21,095 nucleotides of DNA, from assembly GCA_964472545.1 (NCBI GenBank), contig CAYYNP010000174.1, positions 1 through 21,095 of the forward strand, written 5' to 3'. Positions 16,401 through 21,095 of this stretch are shown one piece after another (the first letter of the stretch is position 1; every line of letters starts with the position of its first letter). Source of the stretch: CAYYNP01 sp964472545 (GTDB lineage Bacteria > Planctomycetota > Planctomycetia > Pirellulales > Thermoguttaceae). The notes under the pieces are model-generated. The model saw only the letters and a list, made by a program, of their open reading frames with translations. It was not told the origin of the DNA and searched no databases. The position numbers and the translations under genes are program-made.

Positions 16401-17395
16401 ACCGGCGTACGATTGACCAAGACCAGCAACACGCCGCCGCACGAGATGATCTCTTCGGCACCCGCCGTCTCGGCGTACTCGCGCAGCGTTTCGCCCGTGG
16501 CCGCGTCGAGTGCCGTGACCGGCGCCTCGATGCCCAACGTCGCATAGACGGTGTCACCCTCGGCCACCAACCGCCGCGGCAGATTGGCCGGCCCGCTTTT
16601 GAGCGGCCAAAGCCGATCGTGCCAGCGGGGGATGGCGCGTTTCCAGAGCAACACGCCGTTGAACGCATCGCGGCCGATCAGCTTCCAGTCGGAAGGCAAC
16701 TGCGGCGAGACGCGCGACCCTTCGTCGACCACCGAGAACAGCCGCCCGTTGGCCGTCACCATGGCCGAGATGCTGGCCATGTGATCGTGATGCCGGCTCC
16801 AGCGCGGCCCGGCCTGCCATTGCAGATGCCGCGGCGGCCCGACCTGCTCGTCGTGGGCCACGGCGTTGTTCGAGGCGTCGTGCAGGTAGTGCGTCCACTG
16901 GTCGATCTCTTTCGGCCAGGGCTTTCTGGTCAGCTTCCAACGATCGCCGTCGTTCACGTACGCGACGCCGCCGGGAGCCAGCACACGCATCAGATCGTAG
17001 GTCGAATTTCGGCCTTGCACTTCGACCACGATCAGATTGACCAGATTGTTGACCAGCGGCAGATCGTAACCGCGGAACGTGTCGGCGGTCACCCGGCCTG
17101 ACAGACCCCGAGCGTGGATCAGCTTGCGAGCGCGCTGCACGGCGGCCGCGTCGGTGTCGAGGCCGTGGACCAGATAACGGTCGTTCGCGCACAGCGCGGC
17201 GGTGAGTTGCCCGTCACCGCAGCCGACGTGTACGATCAACCCGCCTTGGACTGCAGTGGCCGCGAGGATGCTATCGGCGGTCTTCCCCGGACCGTCGTCG
17301 CCGGCGGCATCCGCCGCGTAGGAGTTCGCCGTCATCGCGGCAATGATCAGCAAAGCCGCCGTCAGAAACTCGGGAAATCGCGTGGCACGTGTCAT
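13439..17395 (-). CDS. Secreted methyltransferase-like/PQQ-propeller/LamG fusion protein
   Basis: A 1318-residue protein. Residues 1-27 form a signal peptide (basic start, hydrophobic LTAALLIIAAM core, likely cleavage after SYA). Residues about 40-160 are Rossmann methyltransferase-like, with motif I IVHVGCGDG (54-62), an acidic GLDTDAAAV strand and a later LMRVLAPGGVAYV. Residues about 190-640 and 664-960 form PQQ/quinoprotein-like beta-propellers (repeats of VVAEGRMYVADVD, LDANTGKRLW, TGKRVW). Residues about 985-1130 are a LamG/concanavalin-like lectin domain (SIAAWVKPE, DDWAHVAGVL, MTVYVDGQPAGS). The tail (to 1318) has another propeller-like strand set. I associate this architecture with Planctomycetes; such proteins are often annotated as PQQ-binding-like, and no substrate is known to me. 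ATG 17395 is chosen because it gives the signal peptide and has AAGGA 8 bases upstream; the frame is open up to 17605, but that part is repeat-derived. Confidence 0.87.
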   Translation of the reverse strand: MTRATRFPEFLTAALLIIAAMTANSYAADAAGDDGPGKTADSILAATAVQGGLIVHVGCGDGQLTAALCANDRYLVHGLDTDAAAVQRARKLIHARGLSGRVTADTFRGYDLPLVNNLVNLIVVEVQGRNSTYDLMRVLAPGGVAYVNDGDRWKLTRKPWPKEIDQWTHYLHDASNNAVAHDEQVGPPRHLQWQAGPRWSRHHDHMASISAMVTANGRLFSVVDEGSRVSPQLPSDWKLIGRDAFNGVLLWKRAIPRWHDRLWPLKSGPANLPRRLVAEGDTVYATLGIEAPVTALDAATGETLREYAETAGAEEIISCGGVLLVLVNRTPVDPKTDLADDVEEGRSRDHRTTYSPKMGEIWAGIRSRRWTHGDRAILAFDAKSGRPLWKLPSRVIPLTLAADRRQAYFHNGEKIIAVDLQSGREAWTSEPVPVWEGLEGQGLQSWFAPTLVVCDGKVIFAGGEKIHMSYVGWGSSDIGDDTMTAFSAETGKRVWTAPHPYSGYNSPEDLFVTGGKVWTGVTAKGGAGGRYIGRSLATGELDEEFPPTVNTFWFHHRCYRAKATDQYILCSRTGIELVDLATGQWDINHWVRGGCLYGIMPANGLIYSPPHPCACYPEAKLYGFTALAASPARDPFKENPPEARLQKGPAYGQTPDTDQQSPSMNPAHWPTYRHDPTRSGATGASIDAELQEAWEVELGGRLTQPVVAEGRMYVADVDRHTIHALDANTGKRLWSHIAGGRVDSPPTCDCGRLLFGAADGYVTCLRAADGAVVWRFLVAGIDQRTVAFDQLESVWPVHGSVLVQDGVATVVAGRSMYLDGGLWFCRLDAETGRLLSGRVLDDRDPESGENMQTHVRGLNMPVALPDVLAGDGEHLYMRSQVMDREGNRQGLGTGDRDHLFAAYGFTDDTYFHRTYWLFGRSFKGGVGGFGNAKSKPAGFILANDEKAVFGFGRKPEFYRWSSVADYQLFAAVRPGGNAGLARAVYFENTDSLDPTAKPLSIAAWVKPETADGTILVRGAQQVGFALILTDRKPRMLLRAGGKTFEVIAERPIGDDWAHVAGVLEESGRMTVYVDGQPAGSVDGVPLPTGNPAIPMKIGYDDTNQLLPQPLVPFNGALDEVMLLHRALSPAEIAGLAGREMKLDRQFQEGLVLHLPMTGGKTRDRSPGKNHGRIAGAVKTVTGPMGDALRLVQPKNIVAAAGASGSGVAYLWTRDVPMMVRALAKADDKLLIAGPPRVLDEVTAFASFAEPATQEQIAAADAALKGRSGALLQVVDAATGDMLAERKLESPPVFDGLSVAAGRVFIATMDGRVMALGEK

Positions 17396-17403
17396 GAACT
17401 GTT

Positions 17404-17408
17404 TCCTT
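17404..17408 (-). promoter_or_regulatory. RBS deciding the PQQ-fusion gene start
   Basis: On the minus strand AAGGA ends 8 bases before ATG 17395, ideal spacing for the start that exposes the signal peptide. Confidence 0.6.
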
Positions 17409-17459
17409 TGCCGGATGGGACAAGTGGCGCAATGGACTCGAACCGTGAACGTGGAGTGG

Positions 17460-17642
17460 AAAAGGGGGACTGGCTCCGAGCCACGGCAGGCTCCAAACCT
17501 GCGAAAGACGGCTGCCGGCTCGGTGCCTGTCCCCCTGTTTCCACGGCCGCCACGTGCCCCCGCCCGAAAAAGGCGACAGGCACCGTCGGTAACGCAACTC
17601 GACAAGGCTACACCGGCCGCCGACGGAGCCAGTCCCCATTTT
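17460..17642. repeat. Inverted-repeat element with nested second repeat
   Basis: The outer arms are 17460-17478 (AAAAGGGGGACTGGCTCCG) and 17624-17642 (CGGAGCCAGTCCCCATTTT). They are reverse complements at 18 of 19 positions, including a perfect 14-base core. Nested inside are GGTGCCTGTC (17522-17531) and its exact complement GACAGGCACC (17575-17584), plus small hairpins at 17472-17482 (GGCTC/GAGCC) and 17486-17502 (GCAGG/CCTGC). No coding content or transposase is present. From memory, similar GGGGACTGGCTCCG and GGTGCCTGTCCCC words recur in planctomycete intergenic DNA; I cannot check that here. Confidence 0.72.
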
Positions 17643-17738
17643 CGGGCTCCCGCACTCTCCGCACAAGCCGCTTCGTCGCGGAGCGTCTATTATGGCCGTG
17701 TTCCCGAAACACCGCAACTCAGCCGCCGCGTTGCAGCG

Positions 17739-20700
17739 TCATCGATCAATCAGCAGCATATCGGTAACGTCTAGCGGCAGGGTCACGTGCATCGCGGCTT
17801 CGCGAAACTCGGCCTGCAAAGTGCCGCACTCGACGCTGCGGACTCGAGCCGCGCTTCGCAGCCCGGAGATCGTCACCGTCACCGAGTCGAGTGGCTCGCC
17901 CGAGTAGTTCATCAGCGGCACGGCCAGCCGCGGCGGATTGAAAGTTTCGATGCACGTGGCTTCGATCAGCGCCCGGTCACAGTGGACCTGCCGAACGAAC
18001 CCCTCGGGCAGGAAGTCGTCTACCAAGGCCTCGCGCAGATTGGTGTCCATTGCGGTGGGCAGGAAATGGCAATAGGCCGCGTCGGTCGAACCGCGGTCCC
18101 AAGGCCGCAACGGCAGCCCGCTTCTGAGATAGGCCAAGCCGGGCATGAACCCGAACAGCACCGCGCGGCCCCGGCCATGCGCCTTCTCGACGACCGCCGG
18201 CTTGCCGTCGCCGTACGTGCCGAGCACGCGGCCGTCGTCGGGCACGATCGACTGTTTCCAGAGGATGACCGGAACGTCGGAGATCGCGTCCTCGCCGCGG
18301 GACCAGTGTGCCACGTCGAGCGGCTCGTACGGCGGCAGGTCCTGTTTGAATTGGAAGACGTCGAATCGTGTGTCTTTGTAGATTGACTGGCTCTTGACGC
18401 CGTACAAAGCCGCGGCGTCGGGATTCGGCCGCCCAAACTCGTCCAGGAACCCACCGCCACACAGCGCGACCGCCGTGCCGCCCCGCTGCACCCAACGCCG
18501 CAAAGCCGACACGGCCCTGGAGTGCAGGTACTCCTGCGTGACGTAGATCAACCGATAACCGTCGGCCCGGCCTTCGATCAGATCGTCTTCGCTGAGGAAG
18601 TCGACGGCCACCTGGGCGTGCCGCAGGGCGTAGTAGATCGCCTTGCGCCCGGCGTTGGTGTAGCCGCCGTGCTGCAAGGAACTCGGATTGCGGATATCGT
18701 CTACGCTCGAGAGCAGCAGCGCCACGCGTGCGCGGCGGACGCGGCCGTCGAGAACGTAGTCCTCGAACGTGCCCGTCTCGTGACACAGATCGTGGACCGT
18801 GTGGAACATCTCGACGTCGTCGGTGGCGATGTAGTTCTCGGTAATGCCCACCGCCGACGGCGTGGCACAGAAGTAGTGGATCATGGTGGCGCCGTGGGCA
18901 ACCGCCGTATAGTACGACAGCCGCACGTCGCGGGGCGTGTTGCCCGGCCGATGGGGCATCACGTACATCAGAATCGGCGTGTCGTGGTACTTCGCTCCGG
19001 CGCGGAAGCCCGAGGTGCGGTAGCCGGTCACCTGCACGGAGAATTCCGGCATCTGCCAGATGTAGTCTTCGCTCCAGGCCAGGCTCATGCCGCGCAGCTT
19101 GAAGGCCCGCACGAAGTTGACCTCGTCGACCATGTTGTGCGACGCCGGACCGTAGTTCACGCCGGCGACGATTTGGCCGGACGAACGATCCGTTAGGTAC
19201 TTCGTGGCCGCGGCCCACGTTGCGACGCCCTTCTCGAACGCACACAGCTTCGAGTAGTAGAACAGCGGATCGCGAGGTTCCTCGGTCACCTTGATCGGAC
19301 CGTCGAAACGGATGCCCTTCCGCTTCATCCACGCGGCGAGTTGCCCGTCGTCGATCGCCGCCGGCGGCACGTAGTGTTCGTCGCCGTAGCTGACCAGGCG
19401 GATCTGATCGAGGTCGCCCCGGGCCTGGGCCTTGTCGCAAGCCTCCTTCAAAGCGTCGACGTCCGCTCGCCAATGTCCCGCCGCCAAAGCCGTGCGGCGT
19501 CGCTCAACGCCCAAGGCTTCGGCGTGGTGCGCGATCGCGGGCGTCATCGTGTTGTCGCCCAAGGCCAACGCGATCTCCGTCGCCAGCCGGCCCGTCAGGC
19601 TTTCGTCGCCAAGCACGCTGCTGAAACCCATGATGCCGTAGATCGGCAGACGCTTCGGCGGCAAACCCTTCTTAGGGAATCGGTCGATCTGCCGCTTTAG
19701 CCGAAGCAACGCTTCGTGCTGCGTGCGGATGACCGGCTCGGCCGCCACGTTGCCGGGGATCTCGAAGGTGATCGGCGAAACGGGATACGCGGCGCGGCCC
19801 TTGACGCGGACTCTCTTGACCGGTCTCAGACCGCCGCGGCCGTCCGCAACGGCAAATTCCAGCAGCAGATCCAACTCGCTGCCGCCGTCGAGATACTCTG
19901 CCTTGGGAACCCACTTGCTGCGGTGCAAGGCGTCGAGCACCTGCCCCATCGGGGCCCAGCCGGACGTTTCTCCAGGCTGCAAGAACCGGTCCTCGGGCAC
20001 GTCGTCGAACTCCGCCGGGTCGAGGCGCGGGGCGAGCTGCGACTCGTCGACACTCTGCGAGCGCGGCCCGGCGTTTCGATACGACGTCGCGCTCTCGATG
20101 CGTCCGCCGCGGACCAGCCTGGTCGTCGAGCAGTCGCGATGATGCACCCAATACGGCGAATGCTGACCGGAGCCGTACATTTCGAGCACCGGCACGCACG
20201 GTCCCAAGCCGTCGGCCGGATTGGTCACCCGCACGTAGAGATCGCCGTCTTGCACCAGCCAGCCATCCAGCGGAAGGTAGTTGGCACGCGTCTTCTCCTG
20301 GGCGGCGAGGCCTTCCCGGTCGTTGGTCAGGCAGATCAGGTCGACGTGGCGGCGGGCGGCCATGGCGCGACGTTGGCCGCCGTCGACTTGCGGCCCGGCG
20401 ATCAATCGCAACGTCGCCTTGCCGCGGCGGAGCCGAACGTCGGCGCCAGATTCCCAAACGATGTTGTCGCCGCCGCCCCACGCCCAGCGCTGCATGGCGG
20501 ACTGTTGCCCCTGCTGGAACGCCCAGTATTTTGGAGCGTCAAGGCGGCCGAACGTGCGGCTGTAGACCGTGCGGCCCTGCTGGAGGATCTCGAGGGTGAA
20601 TTCCACCGAAAACGCGTACGGCTGTTCGTATCGGGCCAACACCCGATAGGCGTCGTCCGAAGGCACGTCGACCACCTGCGACGCAACGGCCTCGGTACCG

Positions 20701-20909
20701 GCTTCCGTCTGCTCCGCCGCCCCGAGACACGCCTGCCGCGAGAGAAACGTGACGGCGAAGGTCGAGGCGAAGTAGTTCTCCCCGTACGGCACGACGTTCC
20801 AGCCACGGTCAACCGAAAAGTCCTCGGCCTCGGCGATCAGACGCACGGGCCGATCATCGGCCGGCGACGTGACGGCACCGACCGTCCACACGCCGACGGC
20901 GAACAGCAA
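17739..20909 (-). CDS. Large secreted glycoside-hydrolase-like protein
   Basis: About 1056 residues. The N-terminus is hydrophobic (LLFAVGVWTVGAV), consistent with a signal peptide. Residues about 20-185 are beta-rich and may be a carbohydrate-binding-type module (RLIAEAEDFSVDRGWNV, LRLIAGPQ). Residues about 385-700 read like a TIM-barrel catalytic region, with VSYGDEHYVPP (Glu511) and GMSLAWSEDYIW (Glu614), which could be the acid/base and nucleophile of a retaining glycosidase. Residues about 705-910 resemble the Rossmann-like/GATase-type domain of beta-galactosidases (RVALLLSSVDD, YRLIYVTQEYLHS, WVQRGGTAVALCGGGF, GRAVLFGFMPG). The tail is a beta-sandwich. I cannot assign a GH family. The start is uncertain: TTG 20909 is the only plausible initiator in this frame, yet the frame stays open upstream through the repeat array, and the Arg-containing residues just before it would improve the signal peptide. 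It is on the same strand as the PQQ gene, 343 bp upstream of it. Confidence 0.75.
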   Translation of the reverse strand: MLFAVGVWTVGAVTSPADDRPVRLIAEAEDFSVDRGWNVVPYGENYFASTFAVTFLSRQACLGAAEQTEAGTEAVASQVVDVPSDDAYRVLARYEQPYAFSVEFTLEILQQGRTVYSRTFGRLDAPKYWAFQQGQQSAMQRWAWGGGDNIVWESGADVRLRRGKATLRLIAGPQVDGGQRRAMAARRHVDLICLTNDREGLAAQEKTRANYLPLDGWLVQDGDLYVRVTNPADGLGPCVPVLEMYGSGQHSPYWVHHRDCSTTRLVRGGRIESATSYRNAGPRSQSVDESQLAPRLDPAEFDDVPEDRFLQPGETSGWAPMGQVLDALHRSKWVPKAEYLDGGSELDLLLEFAVADGRGGLRPVKRVRVKGRAAYPVSPITFEIPGNVAAEPVIRTQHEALLRLKRQIDRFPKKGLPPKRLPIYGIMGFSSVLGDESLTGRLATEIALALGDNTMTPAIAHHAEALGVERRRTALAAGHWRADVDALKEACDKAQARGDLDQIRLVSYGDEHYVPPAAIDDGQLAAWMKRKGIRFDGPIKVTEEPRDPLFYYSKLCAFEKGVATWAAATKYLTDRSSGQIVAGVNYGPASHNMVDEVNFVRAFKLRGMSLAWSEDYIWQMPEFSVQVTGYRTSGFRAGAKYHDTPILMYVMPHRPGNTPRDVRLSYYTAVAHGATMIHYFCATPSAVGITENYIATDDVEMFHTVHDLCHETGTFEDYVLDGRVRRARVALLLSSVDDIRNPSSLQHGGYTNAGRKAIYYALRHAQVAVDFLSEDDLIEGRADGYRLIYVTQEYLHSRAVSALRRWVQRGGTAVALCGGGFLDEFGRPNPDAAALYGVKSQSIYKDTRFDVFQFKQDLPPYEPLDVAHWSRGEDAISDVPVILWKQSIVPDDGRVLGTYGDGKPAVVEKAHGRGRAVLFGFMPGLAYLRSGLPLRPWDRGSTDAAYCHFLPTAMDTNLREALVDDFLPEGFVRQVHCDRALIEATCIETFNPPRLAVPLMNYSGEPLDSVTVTISGLRSAARVRSVECGTLQAEFREAAMHVTLPLDVTDMLLIDR

Positions 20910-20944
20910 GATGAGGCAATTCCGGAAGACTCGTGGGCCGGAGG

Positions 20945-21044
20945 ATAGTAGTCGTCTCGCTCCGCGAGACGAGGTGATAGTAGAGATGATAGTAGTCGTC
21001 TCGCTCCGCGAGACGAGATGATAGTAGAGATGATAGTAGAGATG
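20945..21044. repeat. Tandem 44-bp hairpin-bearing repeat
   Basis: Two 44-base units (20945-20988 and 20989-21032) differ at one base, followed by a partial third copy of 12 bases (21033-21044). Each full unit contains a hairpin CGTCTCGC-TCC-GCGAGACG (20953-20971 and 20997-21015), flanked by ATAGTAG/GATAGTAGAGATG words. It lies 36 bp upstream of the TTG start of the glycosidase-like gene, in its probable leader or promoter zone. Confidence 0.92.
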
Positions 21045-21095
21045 ATGTTTTGTTTCAACGGGTTTGGCACAAAACCGTGGTCCAGCTAAGCAACA

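Larger units (their letters stand above)
17396..17738. other. 343-bp repeat-rich intergenic region
   Basis: It separates the two minus-strand secreted genes. It contains the RBS of the PQQ gene (17404-17408), the inverted-repeat element 17460-17642, and about 95 bases before the next stop in which I see nothing specific. No gene is supported. Confidence 0.6.

Noticed and set aside
14984..17101. 705-codon frame on the + strand opposite the PQQ fusion gene
   Set aside because: Shadow of the real minus-strand gene; no motif, and it starts and ends inside it.
17421..17452. tRNA-like T-arm on the minus strand (GGTTCGAGTCC)
   Set aside because: The T-stem pairs at only 3 of 5 positions, there is no matching acceptor 5' strand, D-arm or CCA end; chance or at most a remnant.
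17396..17605. 70-residue N-terminal extension of the PQQ fusion protein
   Set aside because: It is encoded by the inverted-repeat element and would bury the signal peptide; ATG 17395 has a proper RBS.

Overview
The window looks like chromosomal DNA from a GC-rich planctomycete, probably Pirellulales-like. The evidence is the very large secreted proteins, a methyltransferase-like/PQQ-propeller/LamG fusion of a type I associate with that phylum, the large hybrid histidine kinases, and the abundant intergenic palindromic repeats. This assignment is inference from gene content; there is no rRNA or other phylogenetic marker. I see no tRNA, rRNA, CRISPR array, transposase or phage gene.

Left part (1-2339, + strand): a plausible sigma-70-type promoter (140-168) leads into a small two-CBS-domain protein (242-643). 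After 49 bp comes an exported thioredoxin-fold/NHL-repeat protein (693-2339) with the unusual CCINC active-site signature of the animal NHLRC2 family. A 302-bp gap with a short degenerate repeat follows.

Centre (2642-13235, + strand): five genes that all overlap end to start (11, 4, 4 and 4 bp), so almost certainly one translationally coupled operon. In order they are: HK1, a membrane hybrid kinase with a c-type-heme-type (CxxCH) periplasmic sensor domain; HK2, a 1489-residue Cache-like/poly-HAMP/GAF/coiled-coil/kinase with three receivers and a 12-copy 15-bp minisatellite in its linker; CheR; a receiver-less CheB; and HK3, a soluble receiver-kinase-receiver protein. There is no CheA, CheW, classical MCP, HPt domain or DNA-binding/GGDEF output domain, although there are six receivers. 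The proposal is a stand-alone methylation-tuned multi-kinase phosphorelay, with heme/redox or ligand input from HK1, Cache/GAF input from HK2, adaptation by CheR/CheB, and an output encoded elsewhere.

Right part (13439-20909, - strand, convergent with the operon): two large secreted proteins. One is a 1318-residue methyltransferase-like/PQQ-propeller/LamG protein. The other is a roughly 1056-residue protein resembling glycoside hydrolases of the beta-galactosidase type. They are separated by 343 bp of inverted-repeat DNA.

Three separate families of intergenic repeat sit at gene boundaries: a nested palindromic MITE-like element at the convergent junction (13235-13364), a second inverted-repeat element between the two secreted genes (17460-17642), and a tandem 44-bp hairpin array just upstream of the last gene (20945-21044).
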